Position numbers and translations under genes: made by a program
Assembly: GCF_900129635.1 (NCBI RefSeq)
Contig: NZ_FSRB01000002.1
Coordinates: forward strand, 2,136,727 to 2,200,726
Reading direction: 5' to 3'
Length of the DNA: 64,000 bases
Origin: Singulisphaera sp. GP187
GTDB taxonomy: Bacteria; Planctomycetota; Planctomycetia; Isosphaerales; Isosphaeraceae
Notes under the pieces: model-generated
Seen by the model: only the letters and a program-made list of their open reading frames with translations
Told to the model about the DNA's origin: nothing
Database searches by the model: none
In this document: positions 37,198-44,595 of the stretch, one piece after another
Numbering within the stretch: position 1 is the first letter of the stretch
Layout of the letters: the number at the start of each line of letters is the position of its first letter

Positions 37198-37533
37198 TCT
37201 CTGCCTCCTCCGTCGCTTGAGCCGTTGGTTGCGGGTGGCGCACGGTGATTATCGAGGCAGGAGCCGAACGACTCAAGGAGTCAGGCGACTTCTTGAGTGG
37301 ACCGGAACGCGATGCTCTCACCGCACCAGCCGGGCTCGACTTTGAGCTCTGGCTTTTGAGCTCTGGCTTTTGAGCTCTGGCTTTTGAGCTCTGGCTTTTG
37401 AGCTCTGGCTTTTGAGCTCTGGCTTTTGAGCTCTGGCTTTTGAGCTCTGGCTTTTGAGCTCTGGCTTCTGGAGTCTCGGGAAGAGGGGGTCGGCTACGTC
37501 TGGCTCTCCGGTCGGTCCGACGAAGCCCGTCGC
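37198..37533. other. Intergenic region carrying a minisatellite
   Basis: About 340 bases between two minus-strand genes. It is dominated by the 14-bp tandem repeat at 37344-37469. Frames running through the repeat give repeated KARAQKPELKSQ text and are artefacts of the repeat. Confidence 0.55.
37344..37469. repeat. 14-bp tandem repeat, nine copies
   Basis: The unit GAGCTCTGGCTTTT is repeated nine times in exact register from 37344 to 37469; only the last copy deviates, ending TTCT. Each unit contains the palindrome GAGCTC. The period is not a multiple of three, so it is non-coding. Near identity of the copies suggests recent expansion and probable copy-number variation between strains. Confidence 0.95.
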
Positions 37534-37845
37534 TCAGCGGGCTGCGCCGAGCTCGGGGTCTTCGGAGGCGTACTGCCATTGGTCTGGCGCGATCCCGAAC
37601 CACTCGAGGGCCATCGACTCCGCACCGGTCAAGGTGTCGAACCAAGAGTCGCTGGCGAAACTCGAATCGCCTTGCGCCGTGATGATGAGCAGGTAGCCCG
37701 GTCCTTCCTCCTCGATTGTGATGTCGAGAGTCACACGGTGGACCGGGGTTGGCAACGGAATCGCGGCGCCGGGCGGAAGCCAGCCGCGATGCGGCTCGCC
37801 GCCGTACACATAGCTCACACCGGAGACCCGCTTTATCACTGACAT
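37534..37845 (-). CDS. Hypothetical protein
   Basis: A 103-residue soluble protein of unknown family, read from ATG 37845; a TTG start at 37887 would add 14 residues. It is beta-rich in appearance (VTLDITIEEEGPGYLLIITAQ) with a C-terminal acidic part and no signal peptide or membrane segment. Neither start has a strong ribosome-binding site. It lies 66 bases downstream of the next unknown gene on the same strand and could share its transcript. No function is inferred. Confidence 0.5.
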   Translation of the reverse strand: MSVIKRVSGVSYVYGGEPHRGWLPPGAAIPLPTPVHRVTLDITIEEEGPGYLLIITAQGDSSFASDSWFDTLTGAESMALEWFGIAPDQWQYASEDPELGAAR

Positions 37846-37911
37846 CGTGGATGCCTGTCGGTACAGCCCTGTGGAGTGGTGACTCAACGAATGTTCGCTT
37901 CTGAACTATGA

Positions 37912-38640
37912 TTAAGGAAAGCTGACAGTGGCCGTGATCGGCCGATTCGCCAATCCGGGAAGACTCATCACGGTATTCCCGGCGGGAGGTGGAGACGTGA
38001 AAAGGGGCTTCACCTTGCCATCCAACGACGCATAAGCCTCGAAAGCCGGGAACGAATCGATCTTGCCGTTAAACTCGATCGTCACTTCTCCACTCTTTGC
38101 TCCAGGGCGGATCACAAACTCGCCTTCATAGTCGATGTCCGCGGCCGCGGACACCAAGGGATCGCCTGCGGCCGCTTTCAGCTTTAAAACGAGGGCCGTT
38201 GCCCCGAGCGCGGAACCGGGCATGACCGGACTCGGAAAAGAGGGCGACGTCGCCAAGGGTTTGATTGTGGGAGTGGTCCATGAACATCGTGACATGTTGG
38301 CCACTTTGAATCGCAACTCTTTGCCGTTTACCAAGTCAACTTCGGTCGTTCCCGAGCTGCGATGGCCCTTGGCGATCACCTCGAGTGGCGACAACTGGAT
38401 CTCGACCCACGACTGCATTCGAGCACTTGCTTTGGGCGAGTCGCTAAAGGTTCGTTGGTCGGTGAGGAAGCCCGTGTCACCTGCATTCTTGATCTCCGTC
38501 CACAGGTTGACAGGATTGAGACTTGCCATCGTAGGCAGCGGGATCGCGGTTTTGCCGACATGTGTGCCTGTCGGAATGACTCTCGTGTAGCCCTTCACCG
38601 TCTTTGGGATAAACGCACTCATCCAGATGATCAATGACAC
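37912..38640 (-). CDS. Hypothetical protein divergent from the orphan Hcp gene
   Basis: A 242-residue protein read from GTG 38640, which has GGAG eight bases upstream; ATG 38622 (MSAFIPKTV) is an alternative. There is no signal peptide. The stretch TDQRTFSDSPKASARMQSW and the alternating hydrophobic pattern suggest a beta-rich fold, faintly like DUF3238-type proteins, but I am not sure of that. It is divergent from the Hcp-like gene across 390 bases, so the two may share regulation, and a role as partner or cargo of Hcp is conceivable. No function is shown by the sequence. Confidence 0.55.
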   Translation of the reverse strand: MSLIIWMSAFIPKTVKGYTRVIPTGTHVGKTAIPLPTMASLNPVNLWTEIKNAGDTGFLTDQRTFSDSPKASARMQSWVEIQLSPLEVIAKGHRSSGTTEVDLVNGKELRFKVANMSRCSWTTPTIKPLATSPSFPSPVMPGSALGATALVLKLKAAAGDPLVSAAADIDYEGEFVIRPGAKSGEVTIEFNGKIDSFPAFEAYASLDGKVKPLFTSPPPAGNTVMSLPGLANRPITATVSFP

Positions 38641-39027
38641 GGAGTTCTCCGAACAGGGTAGGATTTGCCCGAGCCAGGACGTTGAGCTCCAAACGTCGGG
38701 TCACGAGGGGGGTACCGTGCTGGAACCGATCTGTGACGAAGGAGAGGCCGAGATTTTTGGAACTCGACGCACCCGAACGCTTGCTCCGCGCCGATTCGCC
38801 CTGGCCTGTATAACAATATGGTGAACACGGCAGATCTCATCGGCTCATGGAGCCTGCTGAGCCGATCGGAATCCTCGTTGTCAATCCCCTCCGCTTCCGA
38901 CTCTCGACGGAATCCTCGAAAAAATATCCTCGGTGTCACGTCACCGCGCCGTCGCAAGGTCGTAAAGAAAGGCAGTCCGGCAGGGTGGACCAGTCGGAAA
39001 ATACGAAGATATAAAGAGGTGAATTCG
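38641..39027. other. Divergent region between the unknown gene and hcp
   Basis: About 390 bases. A frame in phase with hcp extends back to 38818, but its translation is basic and unlike Hcp proteins. An AT-rich TGTATAACAATATGG near 38808 might be a -10 element. No other feature was seen. Confidence 0.35.
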
Positions 39028-39510
39028 ATGGCTGTCGACATGTTTCTGAAGATTACCGACGTCAAGGGTGAATCCAAGGACAAGGGTCATGCGGGCGAGG
39101 TCGAAATCGAATCCTTCAGTTGGGGAGCGACCCAACTCGGCGCTTCCTCGCACGGGACCGGAGCCGGTGCCGGCAAAGTCTCGATGAACGACTTTCACTT
39201 CGTGATGCGGAATAACTCGGCGTCGCCGACGCTGTTCCTCTTCTGCGCCAATGGTAAGCACCTGAAGGAAGCCAAATTAACCTGCCGCAAGGCGGGCGGT
39301 ACGCAGCAAAACTTTATGGTCGTCACCTTGTCCGACGTGCTGATCTCCAGCTATCAGACCGGCGGCTCCCAAGGGGGCGAAGTGCCGATGGACCAGATCA
39401 GTCTGAATTACTCGAAGGTCGAAATCGATTACCTCGCTCAGGATGAGAAGGGGATCACGAAGTCGGCCGGTAAGAAGCATTGGGACATGAAGACCAACAC
39501 GGGCGGCTGA
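39028..39510 (+). CDS. hcp: Hcp-family (type VI secretion tube-like) protein
   Basis: A 160-residue protein of the Hcp1 family, whose members form hexameric rings stacked as the T6SS inner tube or act as secreted effectors. The start ATG 39028 follows AAAGAGGTG and gives MAVDMFLKITDVKGES. Conserved Hcp text includes GHAGEVEIESFSWGATQ, KVSMNDFHFVM, LTCRKAGGTQQNFMVVTLSDVLISSYQTGG and EIDYLAQDEKG. No Tss sheath, baseplate or VgrG gene lies in this window, so it is an orphan here. A strong terminator follows. Confidence 0.9.
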   Translation: MAVDMFLKITDVKGESKDKGHAGEVEIESFSWGATQLGASSHGTGAGAGKVSMNDFHFVMRNNSASPTLFLFCANGKHLKEAKLTCRKAGGTQQNFMVVTLSDVLISSYQTGGSQGGEVPMDQISLNYSKVEIDYLAQDEKGITKSAGKKHWDMKTNTGG

Positions 39511-39566
39511 GCTGGGGACGATGCGTCCGGAACTGGCCACCGTGGAGGGTTGATGGGAGCGAAATC

Positions 39567-39613
39567 ATCGCAACCGGAATGGCTCTTTGGCCCTCCGGTT
39601 GCGATTTTGGTTT
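39567..39613 (+). terminator. Rho-independent terminator after hcp
   Basis: ATCGCAACCGGA (39567-39578) pairs perfectly with TCCGGTTGCGAT (39594-39605) over a 15-base loop and is followed by TTTTGGTTTT. Confidence 0.8.
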
Positions 39614-39812
39614 TGACGCGGTGGATGACGGTCGCTCGGAACGGAGTCCTTGCTGGGACGACGCGTTCCGGGCCTTCCAATGCGCGCCTTGATGTCAGGT
39701 ACGGAACCTGTGGCCCCACGCTGTCGCAGATTTCCCGCCTCAGAACTCGACCGCTCCTTCGGGAGTGGGACACGACCGGTTGGAAGCCTCAGGTTCTCAA
39801 CAAAGCGGGCGA

Positions 39813-42527
39813 TTATCGCGATGGGGCGAGCACGCTGATTCGGGCGACGGCCGACCGACCCTCCTCTGTATCGGGAGCTTCCAGGGCAATCTCGCGATAG
39901 TATTTCAAGGCGCCTGGGATTTTCCCCGACCGCTCCAGGTTGAGCGCGATCGGGAGTTTTTGCTGGGCTCGTTTCGCCGCCGCCGCGACGAGTCGTCGAC
40001 GTCGGTCTTCGCTTTGCTGTCGCTCCTCGCGGTCCGCGGCTTCCTCACGTTCTTTTCTGACGAGCGCCTCGGCATCACGGACCTCATCCGGGACAATGCG
40101 CGACTCGAGTTCAGCCGCGAGCATGACGCCGGCCGCGGATGCCGCCGAGGGGGCGAGGAGCGATTTCAAGAACGCCTCAACATTCGACTGCTCCTGAGAG
40201 GGAAGGCTGAAGTACTGTCGAGCCGCCTTGGTCCCTTGACCTCCATGAAGGGCGATGGCCTCTTCCAAGGTCTGCGCCCGCCCGTCGTGCAGGTAGGGAC
40301 CGGAATCGCGTAGGCCCCAGAGCGGCGGAGTGCGCCACTCGCCGGGTCTTGGTCCGCCGATCGATTCGGAACCGTCGATCCAGTAATAACTGCCCGAATC
40401 ACTGAGACTTGTGCCCATGTCATGCAAGAGCAGATCGCTGTAAATCCCGCGAACATTACCGAGTGACGGAGTGTGGCAGGAGGCGCAGCCGATTTCGGCG
40501 AAGAGTCGACGTCCCTCGCTCATGGCAATCGTGCCATGCGGCCCGGTCGGATCGACGACGACGGGTGCGGGCAGAGCTCGGACGTAGGCGACCAGCGCAT
40601 CACACTCCGGCTCGATCAGGTCGAGACCCGATGGTTTGACGTCGGGGCCGAGGGGCGAGATGCCCTGCGAATGGCCGGCGACTTCCAGGCCCAGTTCGCT
40701 GGCGCAGGCACCTCGGACGAACTCGTGGAGGCTGGAGATTTGCGCCTTCCAGCCGAAACGGCCAATCCGCCCTTTCGGGTCGCGGCTGACTCGGCCCCGA
40801 ATGTCGGACGGCTGCCGCTTGGCCTCGTCGATCATGACCACGGACGGGACGGCGTCGATCTGACCCGCCCCAAAAAGCGCAGGGGAATTCCGTTCGGAGA
40901 CGACGAGGGTAATGCCTGGCTCCGGCTGCAATCGAGCCGAATGGGTGCGAAGCCGACGATTCAAGTCGGTCTGCTCCGCAAGCCGTTTGATCCGGACCTC
41001 AACCGATTCATCGCCGTCAACTTCAGGAGGAGGTGTGCCCTGCGCGCGAGACGATTCGGAGAACCGTCGCCGCCACGCCCCATAGGTGGGATCGGTGCCG
41101 AAGCGATGGAGGACGGTGCTTCGGGTGCCGCGGAAACCGGGATGGATCCGGTCCAGTCCCTTGGGGACGCTTCCGCCCGTGGAACTGATCGCCGTAAGCA
41201 GGACCACGTTCTTGTTCTCCGCGCCTGCTCCGCCTGGAGCGCCCAGGCCATGGCAGGCAACGCACGAGGTCTCGTTGTAGACCGGCCCTAAACCATCACC
41301 ACTGCGACTCCTGTCGTCGTTGACCGCCCATTCCTTGGTGAAAAGCAACTCGCCTCGCATTTGCTCTTCATTGAAGTGTCGTCCAACTCGTGTCGAGATC
41401 ACCGGGGATGCCGGTATCGCCGCGGCCCCGTTCGCGAACTTGACGATCGACCCGTTCCCTGGGGGGCGGGACACGGGGAAACCCGTCGGGATGGGGGGGG
41501 CGACCGGGGACGAGCCTTCCGCACTCACATCGAGCGGCGCTCGACCGATCGCTGTCGCGGCGGCGCGGTTCTCCGCAGGCGCTGGCGGGCTGTTCGTTTG
41601 GAGGAGGTTCCGTTCCGTCCTGGGAGCCCCCCAAGGCGGTTGATGAATGCCGACCCAACCCACGGTTGCAGTGATACCGACGGCCAGCACGAGATTCGTC
41701 GCCACCTTGAGTCGGGTTGCCGCCATCGTTTTGAGCACGGCATCGGCCAGGGCCACGACCGAAGCCGGGACGAACCCGGTCGCAGCCGCATCGCTTGCTG
41801 CGAATCCCGCTGCGCCCCGAACCGTGGCGTTGACCAGCACGGTGGTCACCAAGGCCGAGGCACCCTCCGCTCCGAGCAACGCACTGCTCAGTGCGGCCGT
41901 CGGGAGAATTCCACGTCGGATCATCCGCAATCGGAGTCGTTCCCGCGCACGGCTCAGTCGCACCCCGATGGTGCCCACCGGGCAAGCCATCCGATGCGCG
42001 GCCTCCTGGTACGTCATTCCTTCGAGTTCACAGAGAACCACGGGAATGCGATACCGCTCGGGCAACCGGGAAACCTCCTCGTGGAGGACCTCGAACTCCT
42101 CACGGGAGATCAGTGCCATTTCGGGCCGGTACGCGTCGTCGGAGGGCTCTTGATCGGCAATGATCGCGGTTGTGGCCTCGCGCCGTTGCCTACGCCCGGT
42201 GCTCATCCTCGCCTCCCAGGCGGTGCGCAAGGCCACACCGTAGAGCCAGTTCCCCAGCAATTCCGGCTGTCTGATCGAGCTGGCCCTTCGTGCCAGGACC
42301 AGGAAGGTCGCCTGGAAGGCATCCTCGGCATCGTGGCGGTCGCCGAGAATCTGGTGACAAACGCGCAAGACCATCGGGCCGTGCCGACGCACCAAAGTGG
42401 CGAAGGCCAACTCGGCCGATTCGTTGCGATGGGTATTGAACTGCCCCAGCAGTTGACCGTCGCTCATCCCTGCGTCCAGGACCTTCCTGGATTGCTTCGG
42501 GACCGCCTGTGATTGCCCGTTCGCCAT
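39813..42527 (-). CDS. ECF sigma factor fused via a membrane helix to a di-haem oxidoreductase-like domain
   Basis: A single 904-residue frame from ATG 42527, with GGAGG well placed upstream. Residues 40-110 are sigma region 2 (ILGDRHDAEDAFQATFLVLAR) and 145-200 region 4 (LPERYRIPVVLCELEGMTYQEAAHRM, then GTIGVRLSRARERL). A membrane helix follows at about 275-293, then a Pro-rich linker, then a DHOR/DUF1111-type cytochrome domain with two haem sites, Cys422-x-x-Cys425-His426 (CVACH) and Cys681-x-x-Cys684-His685 (CASCH). The C-terminal 90 residues are highly charged and helical, ending in a TPR-like helix pair (GKIPGALKYYREIALEAP). If the sigma part is cytosolic the haem domain is periplasmic. 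This suggests a one-piece membrane redox-to-transcription device; no separate anti-sigma gene adjoins it. Confidence 0.9.
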   Translation of the reverse strand: MANGQSQAVPKQSRKVLDAGMSDGQLLGQFNTHRNESAELAFATLVRRHGPMVLRVCHQILGDRHDAEDAFQATFLVLARRASSIRQPELLGNWLYGVALRTAWEARMSTGRRQRREATTAIIADQEPSDDAYRPEMALISREEFEVLHEEVSRLPERYRIPVVLCELEGMTYQEAAHRMACPVGTIGVRLSRARERLRLRMIRRGILPTAALSSALLGAEGASALVTTVLVNATVRGAAGFAASDAAATGFVPASVVALADAVLKTMAATRLKVATNLVLAVGITATVGWVGIHQPPWGAPRTERNLLQTNSPPAPAENRAAATAIGRAPLDVSAEGSSPVAPPIPTGFPVSRPPGNGSIVKFANGAAAIPASPVISTRVGRHFNEEQMRGELLFTKEWAVNDDRSRSGDGLGPVYNETSCVACHGLGAPGGAGAENKNVVLLTAISSTGGSVPKGLDRIHPGFRGTRSTVLHRFGTDPTYGAWRRRFSESSRAQGTPPPEVDGDESVEVRIKRLAEQTDLNRRLRTHSARLQPEPGITLVVSERNSPALFGAGQIDAVPSVVMIDEAKRQPSDIRGRVSRDPKGRIGRFGWKAQISSLHEFVRGACASELGLEVAGHSQGISPLGPDVKPSGLDLIEPECDALVAYVRALPAPVVVDPTGPHGTIAMSEGRRLFAEIGCASCHTPSLGNVRGIYSDLLLHDMGTSLSDSGSYYWIDGSESIGGPRPGEWRTPPLWGLRDSGPYLHDGRAQTLEEAIALHGGQGTKAARQYFSLPSQEQSNVEAFLKSLLAPSAASAAGVMLAAELESRIVPDEVRDAEALVRKEREEAADREERQQSEDRRRRLVAAAAKRAQQKLPIALNLERSGKIPGALKYYREIALEAPDTEEGRSAVARISVLAPSR

Positions 42528-42932
42528 GATGACGACCTCCGTAGAACCTCGGGTGTCTCCTTCAGAATACTGGGACCTCGAGACCATCGTATTTCAAATC
42601 TTTGGACGACGGGCTGATCGGTACCTGGGGTGTGTGGTCCGTGGCCCAGCCGCGACGCGCGTCCAGTGACCAGGCAACACTTCTGTTGGGCGCGCAGCGA
42701 CTCTCGAAATGGAAGGAATCTTGCCTGATTGGCACAAGGCTTGCGTCCTGGATCTTTTTGTTCAGGCAAACAGTCGAATACGTCAGGGAACCTTGCTTGA
42801 CGTGATGCTGCATTAACTTCTCGTGTTGAGATCTAAAAAGCATAACAACCGATAAAAATCGTTGAGTGATAGGCTGTTTGACATGAAGTGGCTGCGATTG
42901 ATACCACCCGTTGCTTTTGAGAGGAGAATGCT
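42528..42932. other. Divergent regulatory region between the ECF fusion and a small ORF
   Basis: About 400 bases. It contains a perfect -35 TTGACA at 42878-42883, with a weak -10 (GATACC) about 17 bases on, pointing at the 42-codon gene. The region is AT-richer than its surroundings between 42760 and 42930. Confidence 0.45.
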
Positions 42933-43061
42933 ATGAATTCCATCGTGATGATCCCGATCGTCGTGGCGGCTGCTCAGTATTCTTTGATCTACCTGCTGTT
43001 GGGAGGAGGCTTCATGGGAGCTGCCGGCATCTACGTGGTTGCGAAGATGCTTGGTAAGTAG
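42933..43061 (+). CDS. 42-residue hydrophobic small membrane protein
   Basis: A short gene, ATG 42933 to TAG 43061, preceded by GAGGAG at ideal spacing and a plausible promoter. The product is very hydrophobic: MNSIVMIPIVVAAAQYSLIY, then a Gly-rich stretch LLLGGGFMGAAG, ending in KMLGK. It probably has one or two membrane passes. It has no recognised family. It lies divergent from the ECF-cytochrome fusion, so it may belong to that regulon. Evidence for expression is limited to the ribosome-binding site and codon pattern. Confidence 0.6.
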   Translation: MNSIVMIPIVVAAAQYSLIYLLLGGGFMGAAGIYVVAKMLGK

Positions 43062-43333
43062 TTGAATCGCTCGGCTTCGGGTTGCCATTTTGCGATTCGA
43101 TCCTTCCGATCGGTTTTGAACCGTAGACGTCGCTAGCCGCCGTCAGAGCCACTCGACTCACGAACATCGATAGGCGGGGCGATTTCCCAATCGTCCCGTC
43201 GGGTTTCATTGGTGTCTCGCCCTGTTGATTTGCTGAATCCTTGACCCGGCCTGGGGCGCCTGATTCAATGTCGGGCGCGTCTCCCTGAATGACTTGGGAG
43301 ATCCGAGTCCTCATCTCAACCCTGGAGGTTCCC

Positions 43334-43708
43334 TTGAGCCGAATCAGTGGATTTCTCGCCGTGGCCCTGGTCTGCTTCGCCGTTCCTGCGCTGGCGGCCG
43401 ACCCAACCGGCACCTGGAAGTGGAGTGTCGAGCGCAACGGCCAGACGTTTGAGACGACGCTCAAGTTGAAGCACGAGGGGGGTAAGCTGACGGGCACCGT
43501 CTCCGGACGAAACAACACCGAGACGGAGATCGAGGACGGCAAGGTCGACGGCGATGACGTTTCGTTCAAAGTGACCCGGGAATTCAACGGCAACAAGTTC
43601 GTCCAGAAGTACAAGGGCAAGGTGAGCGCGGACTCGATCAAGGGCAAAGTCGAATTCGAGCGCAACGGCGAAGCCCAGTCGCGTGACTGGGAAGCAAAGA
43701 AGAGCTGA
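43334..43708 (+). CDS. Small exported beta-rich protein
   Basis: A 124-residue protein from TTG 43334, which lies just after CCTGGAGG; a frame starting at 43289 would place extra residues before the signal peptide. The signal peptide is clear (hydrophobic SGFLAVALVCFAVPALAA), followed by DPTGTWKWSVERNGQ and repeated beta strands with GGKLTGTVSGR, resembling small lipocalin-like secreted proteins common in planctomycetes. Lys/Glu-rich and without Cys in the mature part. A strong terminator follows. Ligand unknown. Confidence 0.7.
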   Translation: MSRISGFLAVALVCFAVPALAADPTGTWKWSVERNGQTFETTLKLKHEGGKLTGTVSGRNNTETEIEDGKVDGDDVSFKVTREFNGNKFVQKYKGKVSADSIKGKVEFERNGEAQSRDWEAKKS

Positions 43709-44595
43709 GGTCGACCGGATCAGAAGTCCGAGCGGGCGGGGGCATCAGCCCTCGCCCGCTCTTTTTTTTTGCGTTTCTTCGGGGACGGGGCATCTCTCCG
43801 AGCGTTCGATCCCGATCGTGTGTCTTGCTCGGAACGCCCCAACTTCCAAAATTCTCAGCCACACGGCTCTTCGCGACCTGCGGGAATGTGGGTGATTTGG
43901 AGGCAATGTATTGTCTGTGGGCGATCGTGAGGTCGCCATGGAGCCGAACAAGACGATCCGGGACCGTGGCCTCGACATCCAACCGATCACCCTCGGTCGC
44001 TCGGTCCTCAGGAGCAAACTTGGCAATTCTGTTGGCTCTCTTCATGTTCGCGCGATTTCCGAGAGGCGGAGCATGATCTTTTCTTCGCAAGAAAAAAAAG
44101 AGTTTTCGATGCTCTCGGAATCGATCCTCAACGCCGCGATCGACCCACGGCAGGAGGCTGATCTCCCGGACGTCGGGGCGGAATCATCATCGTCGAGCGA
44201 GTGCTCATTGCTCGACATAATGCTTGATAGACAAAGATTTTATGGAACAAACTTGCGAAGTGAAATTGGGGGAGCGAGATGGCGGTTGTGGAGTTGATAT
44301 CAAGGGTTGGTGGTAGGGCGAACGGCCCTTCGGGGAGGCCCTGAGAATGGGGTCGCGGGAGCCGCTGAGCCGCCCATTCAGGTCGTGCGATCTCACGTCT
44401 CCGCAAAACCGGACTGTTGGTCGACCCCTGACTTGGAGTACGATCGTTTTTTCGCCTCGCGTCCGATCTCCTACTTGGGCGGTGGTCTTCCACCGTATCC
44501 GAGCCAAACGACCTCGACGGACCCGGTCCGACTGCGCGTGCAGCCGACCCGTGACGGGGCCGGACACACTCACGTAAAGTTAACCCACACTCTCT
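43709..44595. other. Long leader region upstream of rpsA
   Basis: About 890 bases with no convincing gene. After the terminator near 43731-43770 there is a 7-bp hairpin TTTTCTT/AAGAAAA near 44080-44096 and an AT-rich patch at about 44220-44250 that could hold a promoter. A frame of 128 codons at 43911-44297 has no ribosome-binding site and atypical composition and is not called. The rpsA start lacks a Shine-Dalgarno sequence, so part of this is probably a long untranslated leader. Confidence 0.45.
43731..43770 (+). terminator. Rho-independent terminator
   Basis: AGCGGGCGGGGGC (43731-43743) pairs, with one G-T wobble, with GCCCTCGCCCGCT (43748-43760) across a 4-base loop, followed by a C and a run of nine T. 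It ends the transcript of the small exported beta-rich protein. Confidence 0.9.

Noticed and set aside
37344..37469. Possible CRISPR array
   Set aside because: The repeats are 14 bp and directly tandem with no spacers, and no cas genes are nearby; it is a minisatellite.
43911..44297. 128-codon frame upstream of rpsA
   Set aside because: No ribosome-binding site, mixed codon usage and no recognisable domain; more likely leader sequence.
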